Positions 20,950-32,170 are shown, numbered from the stretch's first letter. The stretch is DNA of 64,000 nucleotides from Cunninghamia lanceolata (GCA_027924645.1 BSBN01000213.1:38132501-38196500); one strand, 5' to 3'. Program-made: numbers and translations. The notes: generated by a model from the sequence alone, not told the origin.

Positions 20950-23900
20950 TGAGGCCTAGAGCTGCTTGTACATACATTCTTTATGGCTCAGCTTGTATAT
21001 GTAGACACTTGTATATTGACACATGTATATATATGATGGCATGTTGGTTATCTACATGATGTTGTAATGGATGTATTGTTGGTATTATGATGGTTATGCA
21101 TGTTGTATTTGTATATTTTTTTTCATGGATTACGTATGGATGTTTATACAAATGATATGAATGGAAATGTATGATAATGCAAATATGTAAATGATAATGC
21201 TATGATATGGACTCACACATATAGATAAATGGTAATGATATGATATGTGATGGACCTCTATATGCCTAACACAATTGTTTTGTAGGATAAGAGATGTGGA
21301 AGGACGATGGAAATGGTTGATCTTGGTTGAGGACTATATAGGCAGATAATGAGATAAATAGATAGCATGATGGGCAGCTTTTAAAAGTAATTTCTCAAAA
21401 TGAAAAGAAATGCAATCCTTATGTTTGATATAGCATGTGGATGTTATGCACCAAGGTATAAAAGACCGAGGTGTCGAGATATCCAATGCTAAACTAACAT
21501 GCTACAATCTTGTCTGAATGCATGAGATCAAGATGTTGAGCCAACATGCACAAGATATGAATAGCAGCTAGTGTTTTGAGATGGACTTTGACACTACAAG
21601 CAATGGTTTGAGCTTATCTCCACTACGCATAGTGACAACTTGTTGGTTATATGTATGGAGCTAGTCTTGACATAGAATAGTCTCAAGGGTATAAGAGACT
21701 GTTTAGCTTCTTAGATGCTAGAGACATTGATATGTAAGATGCTAATCCCAACATGTACAAGATACCAATACGCTTAGGAAGAGAATAAGATCATCCCGCA
21801 AACATGGCATACAAAAGAAATGTGACCATGCCCCATTCTTTACTTCATCGCAACATACCAAGATATAGATAAATCAGGGCAGTCTTGATTAGGCATAGAA
21901 AAGGAACAAAAGATACTGTCATCACGTTCTCTTGCCAAATTTAGGTGCTCCTAGATGGATTTAAGCTGGTGCCTTGTTAAGAGGAAAGCTACATCCTATT
22001 AAAGGCTAAAGATGTTGATAAAATGCTATAGCAAATGTTGGCTTAAGGCATGTGGACAAATAGCTTCTGGCTTATGCCTGATTGGTTAAAGTGCTGGAGC
22101 TTTCAATATACACATAGTTTGCTTCCTACTTGAGCTGATCAAAAAGAAGAAAATGGAAGATGAGAAAAGATGAAGAAGATGGGGTGGATCATCTGTGCTT
22201 GAGTACTGGAAACTTCCTTCGTATTCCAGACTGCGTACATACCCTGTGTCCACAGGATCAAAGCACATTAACGATGAAGATGAGACATGATGAATATGTA
22301 GTTCTGGGTTTCATTAATGATGTGTTTGATGAAAAATAGAAGAATGTGAGATGAAAGATTAGAGGATGATTAGAAGAGATATGGAAGATAGATGATGAAA
22401 ATAGAGGCTATCGTCTTAGCTTGAATCAAAGTGCTTCCTTCGCATCTCAGATTGCCTACATACCCTATATCCACGGGATCAAGGCTTTAATGATAGAGCT
22501 AGTGATGTAGTTCTTGCATATTACGCCAACACAATAATGTTGAAAGAATCAACTTATTGCTTGGATGTTTGTGTTGGTGATGTTTTTACAGTTTTTGGAT
22601 GTTGGTTGAGCTTGAATTAATTGCAAAGATACGAATCCTAGTTGCAAATGTTTGCCATGTTTGTCATTGGATGAACGCTATGGTTGAAGTTGAAAGTTTA
22701 CTGTGTCGTGAGCTAAAGTGTTCGGTGTGTTATTTGCTAGAGCTGGCAGTGTCCACTTCCAAATAAGGCTCAACAAGTGCCCCTAGTACCGGATGAGGTT
22801 TACTATGGAGAAGCGACAATGGATAACGTGTGCAGACAAGATGCTAAGGTGCCAAAAAGATGTAGTTATCGCAACAATGTCTCAAGTATGATAGCTAGCA
22901 TTGATAGAGGTGAAGATAGAAAAGTTGTTTATTGCGATGAAATGCGGATTATGATATGGATTATGTAGGATAAGATGGCGAAGTATGCTAGAAAGAGTGG
23001 TGATCAAACAAATTAAGCAGATAATGGAGACTGGTCACTACACATAGCACCTATTTGCCAGGTTTTTACTATGGTACTTATCCAAGCACTTGTTTACCAG
23101 GTTTTCACCAGAGGATAGATTATTTATCTTATACTACTTTTTTTTTGGTATCCAAAGTGCCACAAAATGGTTTTCACTATTGGATGATTTTTTATTTTTT
23201 TTTAGGATAACAATTACAGATGGTGCTTGTTTGCTAAGTTTTCACTTTGGTAATGAATAGGACAGACTCAAGTGTCTAGTTCGATGAATGTTGGTAGTCC
23301 CCTTGGAGATGAATGTCATCACATAGACCATGTCAAATGTTAATATGCTCAAGATGTTGGTAAAGGGATTATATGGAAGATAGATGGATTATGATGTGGA
23401 TTATGGAAGGCTTATGCAAGGATAGATAAATGGGGATAGTGGATTATGGAAGGCTTATGCAAAAGCATGGACCATAGGAAGGTGATAGGGGATACATGTA
23501 GGATAATGGATGAAGGATGGAGATATGGAGGTATGTGGGAATGTTGTGGATGAGGAAAACCATGACCAACGGTTGCACACACCGTGATAAACATTGAAGC
23601 TTTAGATGGGAAGGTAGCGTAGGAAACAAGAGTGCTATGTGCTTATGAGATGAATGATGGAAGGATTTATGGGCCCACATAGACTTAGTATTTTTATGAT
23701 TTTTTATTTGCTTGTGGGATTGTTGGATGGAATGGAATTTTTGGGGTGGAAGGGGATGATTGGGATTTTTCATTTATGATAAGGATGCCTCACTCAGTTG
23801 GATTTCTTGTTTTCTTAGGAACCCAAACCATTTTGGTCATAGGCTCTTCTTGTGGAGTTATAGGCTCAGCTAGATTTTTAGATGCGCTAAACTGTGATTG

Positions 23901-24106
23901 TTTGCTTTGATGTCCTAAGGCATGAGACTCTTTAGGATTCTTGGGAGGATTTTAGCTTTAGAAGTAGAGGCATCCAAATTTTTATTCTTGAATCCCATGA
24001 ATTTGATGGAAGAGGGGTTGGTGGAATGAAGGGAAGCTTCATGCTTAGATAGTATGTGCATTTGTTGGTCACGATTAGGAATGTAATGGTACTGATGGAT
24101 AAAGGA
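20950..24106. other. Non-coding middle region of E between PMD and protease
   Basis: About 3.2 kb separate the convergent PMD (plus) and protease (minus) ends. No RT or integrase motif is visible on either strand. Two related segments sit at about 22190-22270 and 22420-22490, sharing a CTTCCTTCG... CATACCCT... CCAC(A/G)GGATCAA outline. Three copies of a (C/T)TTGTTT(A/G)CCAGGTTTTCAC-like phrase lie near 23050, 23085 and 23230. A 22-bp phrase containing GGATTATGGAAGGCTTATG is repeated near 23400 and 23443. The minus strand between 24100 and 23440 is Pro/Ser-rich but not a recognised protein. Confidence 0.5.
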
Positions 24107-25369
24107 TTAGTTAGGTGTTGGTAACAATGGCAGTGAGGAAAATGGAGGGATATTAGGGGTTGGAAGTAGTGGAGGTAAATTGGATGGTGGAAGATGGACG
24201 GTCAGATGCTTTTGCAAGTTATAGGATGATGGAAGTTGAAGATATGGAGGTAAAGTTGATGGTGGGAGTTTAGGAGTTGGAAGAAGTAGAGGTAAATTGG
24301 ATGGCAGAAGATGTACGGTCACATGCTTGTGGAATTTAGGACGGGGTTTTTGATGGGAAATGGTGGGCTTAGGATGGATGGAGGATTTACCAACATCTTT
24401 AGCTTGGGGAGGCCTGCGTTTGACACTGGGACTAGGAGTGTTTGGAGAACTAGACTTGAGTTCATCATTAGATGGAGAGGAAGGGGTTGCAGAAAGCATG
24501 AAGATGGAGGATCCCAGAAAAAGGTCAATAATATGAAGGGAGGAGTCGATGGTATCAGAGTTAGAAGTCTCTCTTACCAAAGAAGATCTAGCTTCTGTAT
24601 CAGAAATGGATATGGATGAAGGTTCTTGCAATGTGTACTCACCTGGACCATTTTTGGTGTACTTGATACGGAGATTGGAAGCGACTTTTCTAGATGATGG
24701 CTTGAGTAGGTCAGATGGATCTATATATGATGAAGATGGATATGCCTTAGTGTTGATAGGAATGCAGTTCGGACTCTGGTGTTTATCTTGAAAGGCACGA
24801 CAAAATTCAAATGGATTGGGATCAACATGGATAGTAATCTCAACATCGTTATGTGGAAATTTAAGACATTGATGGTATGTAGAAGGAACTACTTTGAGGG
24901 CATGTATCCATGGACGGCCAAGGATGATGTTATAAGGAAGCTCGATATCAAGAACTTGACAACAGGTTTCAGTAGTGACTGGCCCAACTTGGATAGGCAA
25001 GTAAATAATCCCTTCAATATCTCTCTCAGCATCATCATATGCTCTGATAGTAATGACCTTGGAGGTGTCAACATCTTTCTCAAAATATCCCAATTTTTTT
25101 ATTAATTTTAAGGAACATATATTTAGACCAGCTCCACCATCCACCAAGATTCATTTGATATGGCATTGTTTGACAAATACTTCAATATGAAGGGCTTTGT
25201 TGTGTGAAGGATGAATGGAGGGCTGAAGATCTTTGTCAGAAAAGGTTAAATGACAAGGGGTGGCAATGCTAGTGACCATAGATTGGGTGATATCAATATC
25301 GTTAGGCATCGAAGATTCTTGTAAGGCTTTGTCAAGGATCACTTTGTGAGTAGGGGATATGCGAAGCAA
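24107..25369 (-). pseudogene. Aspartic protease region of element E with Pro/Ser-rich tail
   Basis: Reading down from 25369 the frame gives ISPTHKVILDKAL, then one TGA at about 25149, then V-D-G-G-A-G-L-N-I-C, an aspartic protease active site of the D-G-G kind common in Tat/Ogre-like elements. Residues about 75-85 later read YNIILGRPWIHAL, the conserved flap-distal motif. The rest (about 170 codons) is a Pro/Ser-rich tail with repeated blocks of the LLPTPxxPP type and no RT. The stop fits a CGA to TGA change. The frame is otherwise open for 346 codons. Confidence 0.82.
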
Positions 25370-25435
25370 GTCAAGAATGGAAATATGCGCAGGTGTTTTA
25401 CCAAGGTAATCAAGGATATTATAGTTAGAGAATGG

Positions 25436-25861
25436 TCAAGGAGGATGGAAAGGTACTCCTTGAATGGTAACGTGACCTCTTCGAGTGGTTATAGCGTAGT
25501 CAGGTGCTTTGCCTTGGATAGTGATGGTAGAAACGTGAGCATGGTCAATGCAGCCAATAGTGGATGATTCATAGTTGTACTGAATGGCATTCCCAGCATG
25601 GGGATTACCTGGTTTGTCATGAGATGGAAGTGGATTCTTGAAAGCATTTAGATCAGTCGATGTCGGTTGTCGTGCAGGTTGAGTTGTTGAAGGTGTAATT
25701 TTGATTAAACCTTGATCGATGCAATCTTGGATAACATGTTTTAAGCGCATACAACCATTTGTTTTGTGTCCTTTAACTCTATGGTAATCGCAATACTCAT
25801 TTTCTTTATACCAAGGAGCTTTGAAGAGTGGTTCACTGTTGGGTGACGCATTTGGTAACAT
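25436..25861 (-). pseudogene. Zinc-knuckle end of gag, element E
   Basis: The frame contains CDYHRVKGHKTNGCMRLKHV, a C-x2-H-x4-H-x4-C knuckle followed by a helix ending IQDCIDQG, the arrangement found in Tat/Ogre-type gag proteins. It is in the same reading frame as the protease below it and in a different frame from the gag core above it, so a frame change lies between about 25870 and 26160. Confidence 0.78.
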
Positions 25862-26162
25862 AATATCACCCGCTCGGAAAAGTTTTCAAAAGACAACTTC
25901 CATAGGTTCCGCTAATGGTGTAAATTGTCAGAGAGGATTTGAAGTTTGTCATTGTCGAGTTCATTGAAAAGGTTATGTTGTTGTAGAAGTAGCTTGAATG
26001 TTAATGGGAGATTTCATAGTTTGTATGTTCTTTGCGTCCACAACACCGTCGTTGACAACATTCTTGTTTTTGTTCCAAAAGTGAGACTTATCATTAGAGT
26101 TTTGAGGATAGTCTTTGTTATCACGAAAAATCTTGATAGTGCCTTTAGCAATTAAAGCCCAT

Positions 26163-28183
26163 TCAATGATGGTTCCTTTGGAAAAGGTTCATCAAAGGTG
26201 CTAGCATTTTGCAATTGTAGTTGGAATGACAGCTCGAGATGAAGATTTGAACAAAGATATCAAGTTGTTGCTTCTCAGGTATTTCCCATGATAGTTTGCT
26301 AGCCATATTACGCCATCGTTGAGTAAATGAAGAAAAGGCCTCACCATTGCATTGTTTATTGTTGACAAGGTCATTCATATTTACCTCATGTTCAATGTTA
26401 AAAGCAAAGTGTGATTGAAACTTATTTGCTAATTCTGCAAAAGACTAAATTCCTGGAGGTAAATGAGAGAACCATTCAAGAGCTTGTCCTGCTAAGCTTC
26501 AAGGAAATAGTCTCAAAAGATATGTATCGTCACGAGCAACATCGAGACATGCCACAAAAAATGCTCTAAGATGGTCTTCTGGATTTCCTTTTCCTTTGTA
26601 CTTGTCAAATTGTGGAATTTCAAAGTGTGGCGGAAAAGGTGTCATATGAAGTGACTTGCCAAATGGATAAGCACATATGTTTTCTAACGAAAATGTCTTC
26701 TTACTTTGTCCTACTGCTTGGTTAATCATTTGTTGAACATCCGCTGGAGATAATTGTTGTTGTTGCAAAGGAGGTGAAACATGGTATGATGTATATTGAG
26801 GTTTCTGTTGTGGGACATATGAAGCCATGACCATTTGTTGAGGTTACGTACTCACAATGTATGTCAAAGGATTGGGATGCGACACATATGTGGTTGAAGA
26901 TTGCTGTCGTTGAGACACAAGTGGTGGTTGGGTATATTGTGACGAATTAGCACCAAGATTTTACATCACATGAGAAGTGGAAGATGGATTGACATTAGTT
27001 AATGGTTGTGAATTTGGAGTTGGGTTTATGACATGGTAAGTGATGGAAGGATTGGTGGATGCAAAAGAAGGATGGACACTTGGATTTGTATTTTGAACAA
27101 CATGAGGATTGGTATATGTCGTGTGTTGAGTGACAATAGGCAAACCTTGGGTAGCATAGGATGGATTAATGGTTTGTGAAGGATTGTAAAAAGATGATGG
27201 AACGGATGTAAGATGATCAACATAAGTGACTATAGTACTAGGATTGGCTTGAGAAACAACAGGCGGGTCACTCATGTCAACAAGACTAACATTGGGATTG
27301 TATGATGTATTGGACAGATTAGTGGAGATAGTGGAGATCATATTAGCAATAGTTGGAATATGAGATGTGGTATCCACATGTGATGTAGTGGATTGCGATG
27401 GTTGTGAAGCTTGGACCATTGGTGTTGTTTTGATAGCTTGGGAAGCTTGCAGACTATGGGATATGGGGATAGTTTGCAATGTTTGGGGAGTTTGCACTTG
27501 GGCCACATGGACAGCTTGTGTTACTTGAGGCATGGAATTAGTCATGGTGGGAGGAGTATGTTGGGGAACATGGAAAGGTGGAATGTTCAAATTTTGTGAA
27601 ATGAAAGGAAGCACATTGGTTGGAGTTATCAAAGGTTCTAGAGTGTACTCCAAGCATGGTGGATCAAATGAAGTAACAATAGGCAGTGAAAGAGATGTGT
27701 TGGAAGATGGAGTTTGTGATATGGTATGGGATGGTGTGACTATAGTGGGTGGTCCCTTTGCAACAACAGCGGGAGTGTTTGGATCATGCTCTCTAATAGA
27801 GGATATGTCAAAATCTCTTGGTAATTTAGCACCCATGCAAGCAAGTTGCAAGAAGTAGTGATTAGGCTCGGATAAGATAAGTCTCTCAACTTGATCCCAT
27901 ACATGTGTATCTCGAAATTCCAATAAATCTTCTTAGGATTGTTCCTCATAAGTCTCCAAAATTGTTTGAGGTTACACTTGTTGTGAAGATGACTCTCCAA
28001 TGGTATACCCATGGGCATAAACATATGAGGAGGCATACCGGTCGTAAATTGAGTCACGTCTCTAAGAGGTGTTGATCTAGATTATTGCATCTTAGCTTCC
28101 ATATCAGCTTGCAATTTCGCTTCCATTTCAGCTCGCAATTTGGCTTCCATTTCAGCTCTATATTGACTCCTAGTTTGAGGCAT
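26163..28183 (-). pseudogene. Gag of element E
   Basis: ATG at 28181-28183 starts MPQTRSQYRAEMEAKL, a short charged region built of three 24-bp repeats (AEMEAKL units), followed by a TAA and a frame change near 27930. From 27923 to 26961 comes a Ser/Thr/Pro/Gln-rich linker of about 320 codons. The gag core follows at 26834-26163 with PPHFEIPQFDKYKGKGNPEDH and later FSSFTQRWRN, matching the Retrotrans_gag family (PF03732). One TAG lies near 26450 and other breaks are few. The protein would form particles and bind RNA. Confidence 0.82.
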
Positions 28184-30274
28184 GATGAATGATGTTGAAA
28201 ATTGAACTTTAGCTTGTCAAGGTTTTGAGACCCAAAAAGATGATGTTTTGCTGATTGTTTGGTTGCTGGTTGTTGGTTGTTGGTTTGCTATTTGCTTTGT
28301 TGTTGGATTTCTTGGTTGCTTTGTTGTTGCTTGTTGGACTTCCCTAGAGAATAGCTCACACACTCAAGGGAAAAGTTGTTTGCTAAGGTTGCTATTTTGC
28401 TGATGTTGCAAAGCTAAAGCCAAGAGATGATGTTTTGCTGATTGCTCAAGTTGATTGATTTGATGTTTGGTTTGCTGGTTTGAGATCTCAAAAAGATGAA
28501 AAGTTCACAAAGTTTAATTGGTTGGTAAACTCAAAGTAGGAGACAAAGTCCAAGTATCTGCTAATGATCAGAGACAGGTCTGAGAGCTAATGTTGAGGCT
28601 GAGCAAGTTGGAATTGTAGCTGATTCGGCTGAGTCACTAAGATTTGCTGGTAATTAACCACATGCGAGAGCTAATAGCTCATATGCGACTCAAAAAAGGC
28701 CAAAAGTGACTGGTAATAGCTTAAATGTGATCTAGTTTCAGTTTGGATAATAGGCTATAGTGTTAACCAGAAGCGAGCCAATTTGCTATAGGCAACCAGT
28801 ATTGACTTAGAAGTGATTTACTGTTGATCAGAGGCAACATAGTTTAGACCAGAGGTGACTGACTATTGTTTAAAAGCGATCTAGTTTAGGAAAAAAGTGA
28901 ATGACTATTGTTTAAAAGTGATCCAGTTTAGGCAAAAGGTGACTGACTGTTGTTTAAAAGTGATCCAGTTTAGGCAAAAGGTGACTGACTATTGTTTAAA
29001 AGTGATCCAGTTTAGGCAAAAGGTGACTAATTGGTGTTTAAAAGCAATCCAGTTATCTGTATGCGGGCAATTTAAGCTCAAAAGCGACCGTGTCTGTAAG
29101 GAAATATGTCTGATTTATGATTTTGATAAGAAAACAGTAATTGCAGTCACTCACACTCACAACAACCACAAACTTGTACAACCTAGGCTAGGAAAGGATT
29201 GTATTTGTTGAGTCCCCTAGTAGTGCTTATTCAAAGTAGATAGCTTCAGGATCTTGGTAGCACCGGCTCCTCTCCACAGCACACACTTCTCACGCATACC
29301 AAGATCTAGGTTTCCCAAGGCTTGTCCCCCACCAAACCTTAGGATTGTCCTTGCTATCTCTTCTAAGAACCATGTGAATTGGGGCAGCTTCAAAGGTCCT
29401 ACCTTTTGCGTCAACAAATAGAAGGTTTTTGGCTACTACACAAAGTTGCTAATAAGGGCATCCATTTGGGTGGCTATACGTGTGGCAACGCTACTCTCCG
29501 TTATGGAATCTCTGAGCCTTCAAGGGTTACGCCTTGGAGGGTTTTGGGGGAGGTTGGCTATGGGTATAACACAACAACACCCGTTGTTTGTGGCTTTCGA
29601 CACAAAAACTTTTCTTATATAGCAGTTCGGAAGGACTTCGCTTTAGCCTGTTATCGCTTGGGTCGTATCCCTTCTCACACCGGGCAGGTAGGCCCTCTAA
29701 AGATAATAACAAGTTCTCATACACCCAAGATCCATTTGATAGGCAAGGGGATAGGATACTTTGGTTATTAAATTTGGGTTACCATCAAACACAAGCAAGC
29801 AATAAAAAAAACAAATCAAGCATGGAGCAAGCAATGACTCTTTTTAAGCACCAAGCCCAAATGTTTTTACTTTAGTGAAAAACCACAAGTCTTGGACCAA
29901 TGAAGCTGCAACAGATATGTTAGTATTTTGATAACCTCCTTTTCTTGGACAATCGATAAGATGCTACACAAATACCTAATTAGTAGCCAAGAAAACTAAA
30001 CTACAAATGATAAGGACTGAAAATGACACAGTTTACCAGGGCTGATCAACTATTGATCAAAAGCGAACTGTATTCTACAACAGGTGAAATGTTACAGATC
30101 AGAAGCAATGCCAATAAATCCAGATGCGAATTGATAAAGCTCATAAGAGATGTGAAAAAAGCAAGAGGTGACTGGTTTTTGCTCAAAAGCGACTGGAACT
30201 TGTCATAAGCACTCGAAAAAATCTGACCTTCACAAAAACAACTTCAAATAGCAAAGTTAATCAAGGACATGAGT
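28184..30274 (-). other. Long 5' leader of element E
   Basis: A 2.1-kb leader between primer site and gag. It holds, from gag upward: a TTG/GTT-rich simple region (28240-28480, CAA-rich on the element strand); a scattered AAAGCGAC-like motif array (28600-29100 and 30020-30210) including the 42-bp tandem repeat; and a distinctly higher-GC block (about 29200-29780) with a 130-codon plus-strand open stretch (29379-29771) that matches no family I know. No gag or pol sequence is present. Confidence 0.55.
28856..29063. repeat. 42-bp tandem repeat, about 4 to 5 copies
   Basis: Units share TGTTTAAAAGTGATCCAGTT and a following TAGGCAAAAGGTGACTGACT. Two central units are nearly identical and the outer ones diverge. 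Because 42 is a multiple of three, the plus strand reads as a 14-residue peptide repeat (CLKVIQFRQKVTD), but this is probably incidental as it sits in the untranslated leader of E. Confidence 0.85.
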
Positions 30275-30293
30275 CCCACTAGGTGTGCCAAAA
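30275..30293 (-). other. Primer binding site region of element E
   Basis: On the minus strand the bases following the 5' LTR read TTTTGGCACACCTAGTGGG. The position and the TGGC start fit a Gypsy primer site, but I cannot assign the tRNA with certainty. Confidence 0.55.
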
Positions 30294-31169
30294 TGTGATA
30301 GGTAAAAAATTAGGTTAATAAGATCAAGCATAGCCATTAAAACCTAACCCTACCATCATCAAAGAATCTAATCCAAATGAAATCAAAAGCATGCAATCCA
30401 AGAACAATATCACCTAGATTATATGATTCCTTGTTTATGATGTGGATTGCTTCTTCAATAATGAACAATTATGAAGATAAAATCTGCCATGATGGATGGA
30501 TGATAAAAGCTAATATGCTAGATGGATGCTCAAGTGCTCAATATGCTCAGGATGATAATGTAGACGCTATATGAATGCTGAATTCGGTGTAGTATGGAAT
30601 GAGAGGATGTTTATATAGACTTCAACCAAAATTAATCAATGGTGGAGATTCGGTGGCTATGTGAATGGCTAAGATTAAATGATAGACATAGGTGAATGTG
30701 AAGATGACAAGTAGAGGGAAGATAAGGCTTATGTGTGATCATGTACATAAAAAGTACTACATGTGAAAGATATTAAATAAAAGATGTAGTACCACTTATC
30801 TTTTTTAAATGAAAGAGGCACACATGTTGGCTCATGAGATAAATGATAAGAGAAATTAATTAAATAAATAAAATGTATTTAATTAATTGGAAAGTGGGTT
30901 TATGAAAGGAATTTTTAATTAAATAAATAAATTTATTTAATTAAAAATAGATAGAAAGAAGATAATTAAATAATTAAAGATTGTTTAATTATAGCTTAGA
31001 GGAAATAGAAGAAATAGCTAATGAATTAATTAAATAAATATAAATTTATTTAATTAATAGAAGACAATAGATATGTTAGGGATATTTCTCAAGTGTGTTA
31101 GACAAATGCAGATGATGGATAATGTGATGTTTAATACTAATGATAATGAGTCAATTTTGGGTGTCTATA
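30294..31169 (-). repeat. 5' LTR of element E
   Basis: An 876-bp LTR matching 17003-17878. On the minus strand the first bases are TATAGACACCC (the expected TG has become TA) and the last are CCTATCACA. A TATATAAA box lies on the minus strand at 30610-30617. The TSD ggtta follows at 31170-31174. Confidence 0.92.
30610..30617 (-). promoter_or_regulatory. Putative TATA box of element E
   Basis: TATATAAA on the minus strand, in the 5' LTR about 555 bp after its start, conserved in the 3' LTR near 17310. Probable core promoter for the gag-pro transcript. Confidence 0.5.
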
Positions 31170-31174
31170 GGTTA

Positions 31175-31283
31175 AATTTGATTATAAGCAAATAAGTTGT
31201 TGATGGTTTGATGTTCATATGAAGCTAAGTTTTTGGGACAATTGATTCACCCCCCCCTCTCAGTTGCTTGGGGTATTTCAACA
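31175..31283 (+). repeat. 3' LTR of Copia element D, last part
   Basis: The final 109 bp of the D LTR, matching 11126-11234 and ending GGGTATTTCAACA, followed by TSD acata at 31284-31288 and then by the right part of solo LTR X (31289-31686). Confidence 0.88.
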
Positions 31284-31686
31284 ACATAGTGTGTCCAACT
31301 CAGAGTATAGAGTACATCCAAGATTGTCTTAGTTAGGGTTATGATGCATGGGTATAGTGCATGGAAACATGTTGTGTATGATTACACACATTCGTCCTAG
31401 AGTGTGCCATAGATAAGAGGGTCAAAACTACTAGGATTTTCCTAGGGTGAGATTGGCCATTCAAGTGATTTGATTTAGATATGTATTTACACTCTCTTGA
31501 TTTATGAATATTTTATATGATTTTCATGAGTGATATTTGATTGCTAGTTATAAATATTTAAATATGATAACATTAAAAATGTTATCAAAATTCATTATAA
31601 ATATGTGTTTTATGAAATTTTCAAATGAAATGGTTAAAATATAATTCAAATTGAATAAAATTAGTTCAAAAAATTGGCCCATCACA

Positions 31687-32170
31687 CTTTTGGTACCATA
31701 TTCTAAGAGATTGTTTAAGACCATAAAGGGATTTCTTCCACTGACAAACCAAAATTTCCTTACCTTTTTTAATGTAGTGCTCTGTATGTGACATATAGAT
31801 CTCTTCTTCCAAGTCACCATGTAGGAAAGTTATCTTCACATCCATTTGCTCAACCTCAAGGTTAAATGATGTAGCACAAGATAACAAGACTCTAATGGAT
31901 GTCAGCATAAAAATAAAATACAAAATCTCACCAAAATTAATTCCCTCAACTTGGGAATATTCTTTTGCAACCAATTGTGCATTGTACTTCTCAACATTTC
32001 CATTTTAATTAAACTTATTGAAAACCCATTTGCATCCAATAAGGTTTATGACCTTTAGGAAAATGAACTAGACCCCATGTTCTATTATTTTTTTAGTCAT
32101 CCATGGCCATCATCCAAGATTTACCATTGTTCATTTCCATTTCATCCTTGATATTTCTAGGCTCATCAGT
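31687..32170 (-). pseudogene. Reverse transcriptase, N-terminal half, of Copia element A
   Basis: The minus strand reads MVAKEYSQVEGINFGEI, then LEVEQMDVKITFLHGDLEEEIYM and KKSLYGLKQSLRIWYQK, the ordered blocks of Copia RT fingers and palm. Homology stops at WYQKCD, exactly at the edge of solo LTR X; the rest of the domain resumes at 9425. The part upstream to 32170 contains the pre-RT block with MNNGKSWMMAMDD and several stops. Confidence 0.85.

Larger units (their letters stand above)
17003..31169 (-). mobile_element. Gypsy-like non-autonomous element E carrying an antisense PMD gene
   Basis: A 14,167-bp minus-strand element with two 876-bp LTRs and a perfect TSD ggtta (16998-17002, 31170-31174). 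Its own strand codes for gag and an aspartic protease only; I find no RT, RNase H or integrase in either strand. The opposite strand, next to the 3' LTR, carries a plant mobile domain gene (18283-20949). The layout resembles gag-only terminal-repeat elements (TR-GAG type) and Tat/Ogre relatives with additional antisense ORFs. Movement must have depended on another element's pol. By eye the two LTRs differ at roughly 25 sites, so it is younger than its host D. Confidence 0.88.
9802..31283 (+). mobile_element. Copia element D with nearly complete pol
   Basis: A plus-strand Ty1/Copia element with LTRs 9802-11234 and 15639-31283; the 3' LTR is split by element E. The TSD acata is perfect at 9797-9801 and 31284-31288. 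Without the insertion it is about 7.3 kb. The order is LTR, tRNA-Met primer site, gag, protease, integrase, reverse transcriptase, RNase H, polypurine tract, LTR. Reading is broken by about a dozen stops and frame changes, and the gag zinc knuckle is deleted. Confidence 0.9.
9428..31686. mobile_element. Solo LTR X, 772 bp, split by Copia element D
   Basis: The outer edges read TGTCATGGG (from 9428) and CCCATCACA (to 31686), a TG...CA pair with inverted ends. They are flanked by cttct (9423-9427) and ctttt (31687-31691), a 5-bp TSD with one mismatch. On both sides the flanks are the two halves of element A's RT. Removing element D and one of its TSD copies leaves 374 + 398 = 772 bp with no coding content and no internal LTR repeat. 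An LTR left by recombination between the two LTRs of a full element fits best; a short inverted-repeat DNA transposon is a weaker alternative. Its orientation is not clear. Confidence 0.65.

Noticed and set aside
23444..23773. Minus-strand 109-codon ORF as RT or integrase of E
   Set aside because: His/Ser/Pro-rich composition with none of the RT, RNase H or integrase motifs.
24311..24791. Plus-strand ORFs opposite the protease of E
   Set aside because: Shadow frames of the Pro/Ser-rich minus-strand tail; no recognisable domain.
28856..29063. Possible CRISPR-like array
   Set aside because: Contiguous 42-bp tandem units without unique spacers, in a plant retrotransposon leader.
29379..29771. 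130-codon plus-strand ORF in the E leader as a gene
   Set aside because: No family match, no start context or partner exon, antisense to the element; kept only as a compositional oddity.
9428..31686. A single 22-kb DNA transposon with short inverted ends
   Set aside because: The content is explained by Copia D and E with their own TSDs; what remains is 772 bp, best read as a solo LTR.
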